Positions 26,654-36,939 of a stretch of DNA of 64,000 bases are shown in pieces. Location: NCBI GenBank assembly GCA_002239005.1, contig MPNL01000004.1, forward strand, positions 1 through 64,000, written 5' to 3'. Both the position numbers and the translations under genes were made by a program. The first letter of the stretch is position 1. Every line of letters begins with the position of its first letter. The notes beneath the pieces were generated by a model. That model was given only the letters and a program-made list of their open reading frames with translations. It made no database searches and was not told the DNA's origin. The DNA comes from Truepera sp. bin119 (lineage in GTDB: Bacteria; Deinococcota; Deinococci; Deinococcales; Trueperaceae).

Positions 26654-27535
26654 ATGACCCCTTCGCTTGGCTTCGCGCTACTCGGTGCGGGCCGCAGCAG
26701 CACCAACCACGCTCAGCACCTCTGCGGCGAGATCGCTAACGCCCACCTCGTGGCCGTGATCAATGCCCTCCCGGAAGGGTCGCCTGCCCCACCCCGCTTC
26801 ACAGCGAACAGATCCGGGCCGCAGCGGCTGCTGGGAAGGCGGGCGATCTTTTGCGAGAAACCGGTCGCCCTCGACCTCGCTGAGACCAGGGCGACCTTAG
26901 CCGCCGTGGCCGAAGCCGGAGTCCCCTTCCAGATCGGCTTTTACCACCGCTATGAACTCGATCGAGCCGAGATGTTCCGCAGTCAGTCCTTCGACCCAGA
27001 ATTGCCAACGGAGGTCTATGTGGCGGTCCCGGGCGGCATCCACCTCGATCCGGCCATCCACGACACCGACACTGCCCGTTTCGTGATGGGTGAGGTCGAG
27101 CAGGTCAGCGCGCCGGGCCGGGCGCTGATAGCACCCTTCTTGGAGCGCTACAGCGACATCGACACCAGCATCCTCACCCTACGAGTTCGCCTCGGGCGCC
27201 ATCGGAGTGATCCAGAGTAGCCGCCGCACCAGCTACGGTCACGACATCCGGCTAGAGGTACTCTGCGAAAGGGCTAAGGTGGTGAGTGAGGAGGAGCGTG
27301 CCACCAGGGTGTGGTGTTACAGCAAGTAGGGGATAGGCGGAGACTACATCCAGAATTTCCAGGAGCGCTTCCGTCCCACTTACCTTGCCGAGCTTCAGGC
27401 CTTCACCGACGCTGTGCAGGGGGCGTCGACCCCAGTCCCGTCCCTACCGATGCGGTAGAATCGCTGCGCATCGCCCTGGCGGCGCGGTGTAGCCTCAAGG
27501 AGAGACGACCCGTAGCCGTAGCGGAGGTGAGATGA
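26654..27535 (+). pseudogene. Second Gfo/Idh/MocA dehydrogenase, decayed
   Basis: Parts of an IolG-like protein are spread over different frames: ALLGAGRSSTNHAQHL and IFCEKPVALDLAETRATLA (from 26654), IHLDPAIHDTDTARFVMGE (about 27040), a continuation SGAIGVIQSSRRTSYGHD in another frame after about 27185, an in-frame TAG near 27327, and a last shift near 27445 before AVESLRIALAARCSLKERRP. About 40 residues between the Rossmann start and the EKP motif are also missing. The gene was probably an inositol-type dehydrogenase of this cluster that is no longer used. Confidence 0.8.
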
Positions 27536-28425
27536 GGCTTGCGAACGCACCCTGCTCCTGGGGAACTATCGAAAACACCGGGGGCAAGCGGATCGGCTAC
27601 CGGCAGATGCTAGACGAACTCGTCGCCACCGGCTACTCAGGGACCGAACTCGGCGACTGGGGCTTCATGCCGACCGACCCCACTAGGCTGGCCGATGAGC
27701 TTAACTCGCGCAGCTTGGAGCTTATCGGCTCGTGGGTTACGGTGCGACTCTATGATGAGGAGTATCACCGAGAGGGGGTGGAGCGGGCCGTACGGACCGC
27801 CCGGCTACTGGCCAGCGTCACCAACGAGACGCCCACTATCGTTATCGGACCCGATCATGGCTCTGTGCCCCTCCGCCACAAGAATACCGGCCGCATCAGG
27901 GCCGAGCACCGACTAGATGACGCCGGCTGGGAAGTCTATACGCGCGGTGCTGAACGGGTTGCGGCAGCGGTGTGGGAGCGCACTGGGCTCTCCTCCGCCT
28001 TCCATCCCCACGGCTCGACCTACGTCGAGACGCCCGCAGAGATCGACACCTTTCTGTCCCGCACCGACCCCGAGCTAGTGGGACTCTGCTACGACACCGG
28101 TCACTTCGCCTTGGGCGGTGGCGACCCGGTCGAGGGGCTCTACCGCTACGCCGACCGCATCCGGCTAGTGCACTTTAAGGACTTCGATCCCGCCGTAGTG
28201 GAGCGGGCCAAAAGAGAGAATCTAAACTATACCGAGATGATCGGTGCGGGCCTATTCAGCGAACTCGGCCGCGGCAGGGTAGACTTCATAGCAACCCTTA
28301 AGGCGCTAAGAGCGATCGGTTACGACGGCTGGATCACGGTCGAACAGGACATCCTGCCCGGGATGGGCGAACCCAGAGCCAGCGCACAGCGGAATCGCGA
28401 CTACCTTCGCAGAATCGGCCTCTAA
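27532..28425 (+). CDS. iolE: Inosose dehydratase-like sugar isomerase/epimerase
   Basis: The 297-residue TIM-barrel protein begins MRLANAPCSWGTIEN, as IolE proteins do, and has the metal-binding segments LCYDTGHFALGG (about residue 185), RLVHFKDFDP (about 212) and ITVEQDI (about 267). IolE dehydrates 2-keto-myo-inositol to the diketone that IolD hydrolyses. The ATG overlaps the end of the decayed dehydrogenase by four bases, a trace of former coupled translation. Confidence 0.87.
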   Translation: MRLANAPCSWGTIENTGGKRIGYRQMLDELVATGYSGTELGDWGFMPTDPTRLADELNSRSLELIGSWVTVRLYDEEYHREGVERAVRTARLLASVTNETPTIVIGPDHGSVPLRHKNTGRIRAEHRLDDAGWEVYTRGAERVAAAVWERTGLSSAFHPHGSTYVETPAEIDTFLSRTDPELVGLCYDTGHFALGGGDPVEGLYRYADRIRLVHFKDFDPAVVERAKRENLNYTEMIGAGLFSELGRGRVDFIATLKALRAIGYDGWITVEQDILPGMGEPRASAQRNRDYLRRIGL

Positions 28426-28491
28426 AGCTTGACCTTCGGGAGGCTGCAAGGGGTAGATAGTAAGGTGACAAGAGGTCCCAAGGAGGTCTTA

Positions 28492-29979
28492 ATGAGCGTA
28501 ACGGCAAACAAGGAGACACTGCTCAACTACATCTCTGGCCAGTGGCACCGTTCTACGGCCGCCGAGCAGTTAGAGGTCCACAACCCCGCCACCGCCGAGG
28601 TGATCGCCTCGGTGCCGCTGTCGAGTCGAGCCGAGGTCGACCGGGCGGTCCAAGCCGCCCTCGCAGCCTTCCCTGGGTGGCGTAACACCCCCGTCGTCGA
28701 TCGGGTACAGCCGCTATTTCGGCTCAAGGTGCTCCTTGAGGACAATATCGAGGAGCTCGCCCGGACCATCACTATGGAGGCCGGAAAGACCTATCAGGAA
28801 TCGATCGGCGAGATGCGGCGTGGAATTGAGAATGTCGAGGTCGCCTGCGGCATGCCGAGTCTGATCCAAGGCTACAACAACGAGGATATTGCCCGTGGGA
28901 TCGACGAACAGATGATCCGCCAACCGCTCGGGGTGGTCGCAGCCATCACGCCGTTCAACTTCCCCGGTATGATCCCGCTCTGGTTCCTCCCCTATGCTAC
29001 CGCCAGCGGCAATTGCTTTATCCTCAAACCCAGCGAGAAGGTCCCGCTGACCACCCAACTCCTCTACCGTCTCCTCGAACAGGCGGGCCTCCCTAGTGGG
29101 GTGGTCGGCCTCGTAAACGGGGGCAAGGAGACCGTCGACAGCCTCCTAGAGCACCCCGGGGTGCGCGCTATCTCGTTCGTCGGCTCGACCCCGGTGGCGA
29201 AGTATGTCTACCGCAACGCCACGGCCAACGGCAAGCGGGCACAGTGCCAAGGGGGTGCTAAGAATCCGGCGGTCGTCCTCCCCAATGCCGACATGGAGAT
29301 GTCGACCCAGATCTTGGCGGACAGCGCCTTCGGCTGTGCCGGGCAACGCTGCCTCGCCACCTCGGTAGCCATCACCGTGGGCGAGGCTCACGACGAGTTC
29401 AGAGCGCGGATCGTGGCCGACGCTACTGAGCGCAAGGTGGGTTACGGTCTTGATGAGGGGGTGGCGATGGGACCGGTCATCACTGACGAGAGCCGGAACC
29501 GGATCGAGGGCCTCGTCGACAAGGGGGTCTCCGAGGGTGCCCGGCTGCTTGTCGACGGCCGAGGGCGAGAGGTCGATGGCTTCCGCAACGGCTACTTCGT
29601 CCACCCCACCGTGCTCGAGGAGGTCGACCCTAGGGGCGAGATCGCCAAGACCGAGATCTTCGGCCCGGTCCTAAGCATGATGCGCGCCGAGACGATCGAC
29701 GACGCCATCGAGTTGGTGAACGGCCGTGCCTTCGGCAACCAGGCCTGCCTGTTTACGAACTCCGGGTCCGCCGCGCGCCAGTTCCGGCACCGGGTGCGGG
29801 CTGGCAATATCGGCATCAACCTCGGGGTGGCCGCCCCGATGGCCTTCTTTCCCTTCAGCGGCTGGAACGAGAGCTTCTTCGGCGACCTCCATGCCCAGGG
29901 CCGCCACGGTGTAGAGTTCTATACTGAGACCAAGGTGGTGGTCGAGCGCTGGCCGAAAGAGTGGGCCCGAACCTTCTAA
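28492..29979 (+). CDS. mmsA: Methylmalonate-semialdehyde dehydrogenase (acylating)
   Basis: The 495-residue aldehyde dehydrogenase carries the CoA-acylating MMSDH features: [33 protein letters not shown] and the nucleophilic cysteine in [10 protein letters not shown]. In inositol loci (where it is called iolA) it converts malonate semialdehyde to acetyl-CoA; it can also serve valine breakdown. I chose the ATG at 28492, preceded by AAGGAGG with a seven-base gap, not a TTG at 28429. Confidence 0.93.
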   Translation: MSVTANKETLLNYISGQWHRSTAAEQLEVHNPATAEVIASVPLSSRAEVDRAVQAALAAFPGWRNTPVVDRVQPLFRLKVLLEDNIEELARTITMEAGKTYQESIGEMRRGIENVEVACGMPSLIQGYNNEDIARGIDEQMIRQPLGVVAAITPFNFPGMIPLWFLPYATASGNCFILKPSEKVPLTTQLLYRLLEQAGLPSGVVGLVNGGKETVDSLLEHPGVRAISFVGSTPVAKYVYRNATANGKRAQCQGGAKNPAVVLPNADMEMSTQILADSAFGCAGQRCLATSVAITVGEAHDEFRARIVADATERKVGYGLDEGVAMGPVITDESRNRIEGLVDKGVSEGARLLVDGRGREVDGFRNGYFVHPTVLEEVDPRGEIAKTEIFGPVLSMMRAETIDDAIELVNGRAFGNQACLFTNSGSAARQFRHRVRAGNIGINLGVAAPMAFFPFSGWNESFFGDLHAQGRHGVEFYTETKVVVERWPKEWARTF

Positions 29980-30005
29980 ACTCCTTATGAGTCACTCGCG
30001 AATCG

Positions 30006-31037
30006 GTGAGAGTCGTGCCTGACGAGACCGCCACCTTCGACCTCATCACTATGGGTCGTTCCTCAATCGACCTCTACTCGAACGACCTGGGCGCCCCGTT
30101 CGAAGAGATTACCAGCTTCGCGGCCTACGTCGGCGGCAGTCCCACCAACATCGCGGTGGGCTGCCGCCGACTCGGACTCGAGGTGGCTCTACTGACCGCC
30201 GTCGGCGACGACAAGGTGGGCGACTTTATCCTGCACTTCCTCAAAGCGGAGGGGGTCGACACCCGCTTCATCCCGCGCAAGCCGGGCACTCGCTCGAGCG
30301 CGGTGATCCTCGGCATCGAAGAGGAGCGCTTTCCGCTCGTCTACTACCGAGAGAACGCCGCCGATATCCAGTTCGACATAGGCGACCTGCTAGCGGTGCC
30401 GATCGCCGACGCCCGCGCGCTCGAGGTCTCCGGTACCGGTCTCTGTCGCGAGCCGAACCGGAGCGCCACCCTCCTCGCAACCGAGCGGGCCCAGGCGGCG
30501 GGGCGAACCGTCTTTCTCGACCTGGACTTCCGCGCCGACCAGTGGGACGACCCGCGCGCCTTCGGCGTGAACGTGCGGGCCATCCTGCCCCAGGTGAATG
30601 TGGCGATCGGCACCGAAGAGGAGTTCAATGCAGCGATGCTGCGCCGCGCAGAGGATATAGTCATCCGCGACCAGCAGATCAGTGCCCCCGAGATCCACGG
30701 TGATCTCGAGGCGAACATCGGGGCGATCCTAAGCCTCAATAATGGTCCCGAGGTGCTCGTCGTCAAGCGCGGCTCCGAGGGTGCCACAATTCACCTGCGT
30801 TCGGGCGAGGTGATCAGGGTACCCGGCTTCCCCGTCGAGACCCTAAACATCTTGGGCGCCGGTGATGCCTTCGCAAGTGGTCTGATCTTCGGCCGCCTCT
30901 CCGGCTGGGACTGGTACCGGTCCGGGCGGATGGGCAACGCCTGCGGAGCCATCGTAGTGACCCGTCACGGCTGCGCCAATTTTATGGGTTACCTCGATGA
31001 GGTGCTCGAGTTCGTCGAGTCGCGGGGCGGCTTCTAA
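30006..31037 (+). CDS. iolC: 5-dehydro-2-deoxygluconokinase
   Basis: The 343-residue PfkB-family sugar kinase phosphorylates 2-deoxy-5-keto-gluconate in the inositol pathway. It has the substrate motif YVGGSPTNIAVGCRRLG (about residue 41) and the catalytic PfkB signature ILGAGDAFASGLIFG (about 282). IolC in some bacteria is fused to an aldolase-like domain (DUF2090); here the protein stops after the kinase. It starts with a GTG and is the last gene of the inositol run, followed by a decayed IS. Confidence 0.92.
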   Translation: MRVVPDETATFDLITMGRSSIDLYSNDLGAPFEEITSFAAYVGGSPTNIAVGCRRLGLEVALLTAVGDDKVGDFILHFLKAEGVDTRFIPRKPGTRSSAVILGIEEERFPLVYYRENAADIQFDIGDLLAVPIADARALEVSGTGLCREPNRSATLLATERAQAAGRTVFLDLDFRADQWDDPRAFGVNVRAILPQVNVAIGTEEEFNAAMLRRAEDIVIRDQQISAPEIHGDLEANIGAILSLNNGPEVLVVKRGSEGATIHLRSGEVIRVPGFPVETLNILGAGDAFASGLIFGRLSGWDWYRSGRMGNACGAIVVTRHGCANFMGYLDEVLEFVESRGGF

Positions 31038-31227
31038 AGCCACCAATGGTTTGAGGTCCGGCCCATAAAGAATTACGTCGTTTGCTACTTGATCTGCGGA
31101 TAAAGGAAAGGGGATGGTGGGTCTTCATGAATCCCCATCCCCGGTACCAGTATAGGCCAGAAGAGCTGTTCCTCACAGTATTTCGTCTACCTAGGCAACT
31201 GGCCCAAACCCTACCAGAGCCTACTAC

Positions 31228-31248
31228 CAAGGACGGACTCTCTGGATC
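31228..31248 (-). repeat. 21-nt hairpin repeat, second IS copy 1
   Basis: Reverse orientation, CAAGGACGGACTCTCTGGAT plus C; the stem pair is partly mismatched. Confidence 0.75.
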
Positions 31249-31283
31249 AGCAACCTGCCCAGAAGGCGAGCTAAAGCGAACTT

Positions 31284-31304
31284 CAAGGACGGATTCGACT
31301 GAAT
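31284..31304 (-). repeat. 21-nt hairpin repeat, second IS copy 2 (diverged)
   Basis: Reverse orientation; CAAGGACGGATTCG is intact, while the other end reads ACTGAAT instead of CTGGATC. Confidence 0.6.
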
Positions 31305-31391
31305 GCCGAGCGGCTACTGTCCAAGCTCGCTCTATCGGTACTACCAGCTAACCGGACCCAGCTGATCAACAGCAAACCACTGCCGGTAGCG

Positions 31392-31412
31392 AACCCGAAG
31401 AGTCCGTCCTTG
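31392..31412 (+). repeat. 21-nt hairpin repeat, second IS copy 3
   Basis: Loop CCGAAGA and tail CGTCCTTG. It lies exactly in frame between SKPLPVA and GKRSSW and is read as NPKSPSL, matching the DPANPSL of the IS1 copies. Confidence 0.8.
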
Positions 31413-31568
31413 GGCAAACGCTCTTCCTGGTCGAAGTTTCCAGAGGCCACGAAGGGGTTTGGCATCATGGGGATGGTATTCGGCTTCAAACTACATACCT
31501 TGACCAACCTTGAGGGACTGTTTGAGAGCTGGGCCTTCGCAGCGGCGAATCATAACCGATCTGACCCG

Positions 31569-31587
31569 GACCCAACGAGTCCGCTTG
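31569..31587 (+). repeat. 21-nt hairpin repeat, second IS copy 4 (19 nt)
   Basis: Perfect stem CGGAC/GTCCG (from 31567) around loop CCAACGA; two bases of the tail are lost. Confidence 0.7.
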
Positions 31588-31608
31588 TGAGCCCGTACGT
31601 ACCCTCCA

Positions 31609-31648
31609 GACCCGAAGCTCCGACGAAGCCGCCCTTGTCCGTCTTCGA
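31609..31648 (+). repeat. Nested pair of 21-nt repeats
   Basis: A full inner copy (31617-31637; stem GCT/AGC, loop CCGACGA, tail CGCCCTTG) sits between GACCCGAA and TCCGTCTTCG, the two halves of another copy. The same nested arrangement appears at 17787-17807. Confidence 0.6.
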
Positions 31649-31718
31649 GGGACCCCGCCCTTAGCTGGCTCGAGAACTGACTGACCCGAAGCAAGAACGG
31701 CCAAAGACAAACTCTACG

Positions 31719-31749
31719 GGCCCAACGAAGCCTTCTTATCCGTCCTTAG
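31719..31749 (+). repeat. 21-nt hairpin repeat, interrupted copy
   Basis: GGCCCAACGAAGCC is separated by seven bases from CCGTCCTTA, so this is a copy with a small insertion or a nested remnant. Confidence 0.5.
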
Positions 31750-31801
31750 GGGATAAGGCCTATATCGGTATAGGCGTGCCGACACCGAAGCGATCGAACA
31801 T

Positions 31802-31822
31802 GACCCGGAGAGTCCGTCCTTA
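31802..31822 (+). repeat. 21-nt hairpin repeat, second IS copy
   Basis: Stem GAC/GTC, loop CCGGAGA, tail CGTCCTTA. Confidence 0.75.
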
Positions 31823-31907
31823 GCGAACCGGTATCGAGTATCAGTACTCTGGTGAGGTCACTGACCCTTCATGCAGTTCAGGCAAAGACGTTTCTGTCGC
31901 TCACCCG

Positions 31908-31960
31908 GACCCGGAGTCCCAGCGAAGCCCTAAAGGCTCTACGGGTCTTGTCCGTCCTTG
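31908..31960 (+). repeat. Nested 21-nt repeats, larger compound
   Basis: GACCCGGAG and TCCGTCCTTG, the halves of one copy like that at 31802, enclose about 34 bases which themselves contain CCAGCGAAGCCC and GGGTCTTG, halves of a second copy. Confidence 0.55.
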
Positions 31961-31980
31961 AGTCCGACTTTGGAACTGGT

Positions 31981-32345
31981 GAACCTCAAGATTGCAACCT
32001 TCAACCTGCTCCATTCGAGGGCGCTATTCGGGTGGCGAACGGGGTAATTCCCTTCAATATGATACTATAAGTTCAGGAACCAGCGATGTCCATCGTCCTC
32101 CCAAATTGCCCCCCAGAGGCGGTTCCGATCGGAACCAGACGCTTCGCTGTCCTGATCTCGGATGACACGTTCATCTACTTTTCCAACCTCGTTCCGCTTG
32201 ACAGTCACCCTGCCGATGACCGGGTGGGCACCGAAGCGGTCTTCCCGGGAACCGAGCTGCGAATGACCTACGAAATCGCCGGAGACCCGGAATCCACGCA
32301 AACGGCGTCAACCCAAATTAACAGAGGACAGGAAGCCTGAATCTA
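31981..32345. other. Region between the decayed IS and the Dps remnant
   Basis: About 365 bases with one short open frame (32086-32340, plus strand) that has no motif I recognise. I do not call it a gene. Confidence 0.35.
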
Positions 32346-34885
<2,540 letters not shown>

Positions 34886-35098
34886 TCTCAGGGGTAAGGT
34901 TTTCAAGGGGCCGTGTTGACGACCTTCTCCACGCGCGTGTAAGCAGTTTCCTTACGAAACATTTGGGCGGCCCTCTCCGGCTCCTCCAGAAGGGGCATTC
35001 CGGGTAGACCGGCCCATCGCAGCCGATGCCTTCCTCGTGGGGACAGCCGATGATCCGTTCGGGCATCACCACGCTCAGTGTCTGACCCGAAATGAATT

Positions 35099-35176
35099 GA
35101 GTGATTTCAGTCCGTATGTTGTGCCTCCGTGTTTGTTCCGCACAAGACACTGAAGCACAACCCTCTGAAATCACTC
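35099..35176. repeat. 12-bp inverted repeat, 54 bases apart
   Basis: GAGTGATTTCAG and its exact inverse. It could be the ends of a small deleted element or a regulatory site; no gene lies between the arms. Confidence 0.5.
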
Positions 35177-35839
35177 GACCGAACCATGAACGCAATTATT
35201 AGGTCAAGCTCTCCCAGATGGCCGGCATGCATGCACCCTCCGCCTACGTTCCGGGCCGACGACGAGGATAGTCGGCCTCCTAATCATGACCGGAGACGAT
35301 AGCTTCCTGACCACCTCCTAGCCCACGATCTGGTGCACCGGGGACAGCCCCCATAGGGAGGTGTGGGGGCACGTGGCCCGTGCCCAATGCGCAGTAGCGC
35401 CACCAGCCAGGAGGGCAAGGTGTCTTCTACACACCTCGCCGCGCTACCACGCCACCGAAGGTCTGCCCACCCTGAGCTGCACCGTGGTCCTGTTCCGGGT
35501 CCCCCGTGGCCGAGTCAGCCGAGTGGGCCGGGTTACCAACGGCCCCTAGACGAAAGTTTCGAAGCCGGGGCCGAGCCTCTCCCAAGTTAGCCCCTACTCC
35601 ATGCCGTGATTGGCCTCCAGATAAGGGGGGTCAAAATCGATGGGAAGCGTACGCTCAACCAGGGCAAGACTCGATCCGACTGGGCCGCCGTGGTCGATCG
35701 CTTAAACTACCTCATCCTCTCCGGAGGGGCACAGTGTCGCGGAACTGATAAGGAGGACTAAAGCGCGACGATAGAGGTCCAGAGTCGGCCCCCTGCGTGG
35801 ACACAGAACACGCTAAGGGCAGCCTGTGGCCCAAGCGAG

Positions 35840-35845
35840 TATAAT
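35840..35845 (+). promoter_or_regulatory. -10 box of the iron(III)-type ABC operon
   Basis: TATAAT, 50 bases before the binding-protein ATG. I see no consensus -35 box and no obvious Fur-like inverted repeat. Confidence 0.5.
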
Positions 35846-35895
35846 GCCTTACGTTCGTACGCGCAATTACCGTTCAACCTTTGGGAGGTGTGTAC

Positions 35896-36909
35896 ATGAG
35901 ACGCGTACTGGTTTTCCTTCTAGCTGCCCTGGCATTTAGTGGCGGCCAAGCCTTAGCACAGACGGTCGCTGTGCTGTGCAGTCCCGCCTTGGCCTGGTGC
36001 GAGCAGCTCGCCCCGACCTTCAAGACAGCCACCGGGGTTGACCTCGAGTTCATCCGGCTTAGCTCGAGCGAATCACTGGCACGGCTCCGGGCCGAAGCCG
36101 CTAACCCGACATTCGATGTCTGGTTCGGTGGCACGGGCGACCCGCACCTAGTTGCCTTCAACGAGGGTATTACCGAGTTCTACAAGCCGACCCTCTGGGA
36201 CGATCTGCTGCCGAGCCTGACCCGATCCGTGGGCGAGACCTACACGCCGCTCTACACCGGTGCCATCGGCTTCGTCGTAAACGAGGGGGTCCTGAACGAG
36301 ATCGGTGCCCCGGTCCCGACCTGCTGGACCGACCTGACCGATCCAGCCTACCGCGGCCTGCTGGCCATGCCGAACCCGAATACATCGGGGACCGCCTATA
36401 CCGTCATTGCCACCCTAGTCCAACTGTTCGGCGAGGAGACAGCCTTCGAGATGCTGGCCGACATCCACCAGAACGTAGCCCACTACACTCGCTCCGGCGG
36501 TGCCGTGGGCCTGCTCGCCGGTCGGGGCGATGTGGGCGTGGCCATCCAGTTCCTGCACGACGGCGTAGCCTACATCAAGCAGGGTTTCCCCGTCACCAAC
36601 TACGCCCCATGCGAGGGCACCGGCTTCGAGATCGGCGGCATCAGCCTGGTCTCCGGCGCGCCCAGCCGCGACGCGGCGATCGCCTTCATCGAGTGGGCCC
36701 TCACCCCTGAAGCGCAGAGCATCGCCGCGAGCCGGGGCGAATCGTTCCAGGTACAGTCGAACAGCAACACCCCGGTGGACCCGGACTCGCCCGACCTGTC
36801 GGCGCTGAAGCTCATCGACTACGACTTCGCCACCTTCGGAAGCCCCGAGGTACGGGACCGCCTCGTCGGCAAGTGGACCACAGAGGTCTTCCCGGTCCCG
36901 CGTCGTTGA
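35896..36909 (+). CDS. Iron(III)-type ABC importer, periplasmic binding protein
   Basis: The 337-residue protein starts with a signal peptide (RRVLVFLLAALAFSGGQALA) and has the extracellular solute-binding fold of FbpA/AfuA proteins: VAVLCSPALAWCEQLAPTF, then NPTFDVWFGGTGDPHL and MPNPNTSGTAYTVIATLVQL. FbpA iron ligands are not evident, and related proteins bind 2-aminoethylphosphonate or putrescine, so ferric iron is a guess from the family. The ATG at 35896 has GGGAGG eight bases upstream; an in-frame TTG at 35881 lacks this. The importer genes follow directly. Confidence 0.85.
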   Translation: MRRVLVFLLAALAFSGGQALAQTVAVLCSPALAWCEQLAPTFKTATGVDLEFIRLSSSESLARLRAEAANPTFDVWFGGTGDPHLVAFNEGITEFYKPTLWDDLLPSLTRSVGETYTPLYTGAIGFVVNEGVLNEIGAPVPTCWTDLTDPAYRGLLAMPNPNTSGTAYTVIATLVQLFGEETAFEMLADIHQNVAHYTRSGGAVGLLAGRGDVGVAIQFLHDGVAYIKQGFPVTNYAPCEGTGFEIGGISLVSGAPSRDAAIAFIEWALTPEAQSIAASRGESFQVQSNSNTPVDPDSPDLSALKLIDYDFATFGSPEVRDRLVGKWTTEVFPVPRR

Positions 36910-36939
36910 TCCAGGCCACGACCCGGTAGGAGCCCTCCG

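Larger units (their letters stand above)
31085..31980 (+). pseudogene. Decayed DDE transposase gene loaded with 21-nt repeats
   Basis: Recognisable parts are LFLTVFRLPRQLAQTLPEP (about 31165-31220), LINSKPLPVAN (about 31360-31395) and GKRSSWSKFPEATKGFGIMG running into VFGFKLHTLTNLEGLFESWA (31413-31540). These fit an IS982/IS4-type DDE transposase with its SKPLPV and YGFKLH segments. At least eight 21-nt repeat copies interrupt it, some of them nested, and beyond about 31560 the transposase can no longer be followed. No clear terminal inverted repeats were found. Confidence 0.65.
34886..35895. other. Gene-poor region after katG
   Basis: About one kilobase. On the minus strand near 35000-35070 a frame reads RIIGCPHEEG and later VYPECPFWRS, like a short cysteine-rich hypothetical protein, but it is not complete. 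GAGTGATTTCAG (35099-35110) and CTGAAATCACTC (35165-35176) form a 12-bp inverted repeat. No other gene is recognised. Confidence 0.4.
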
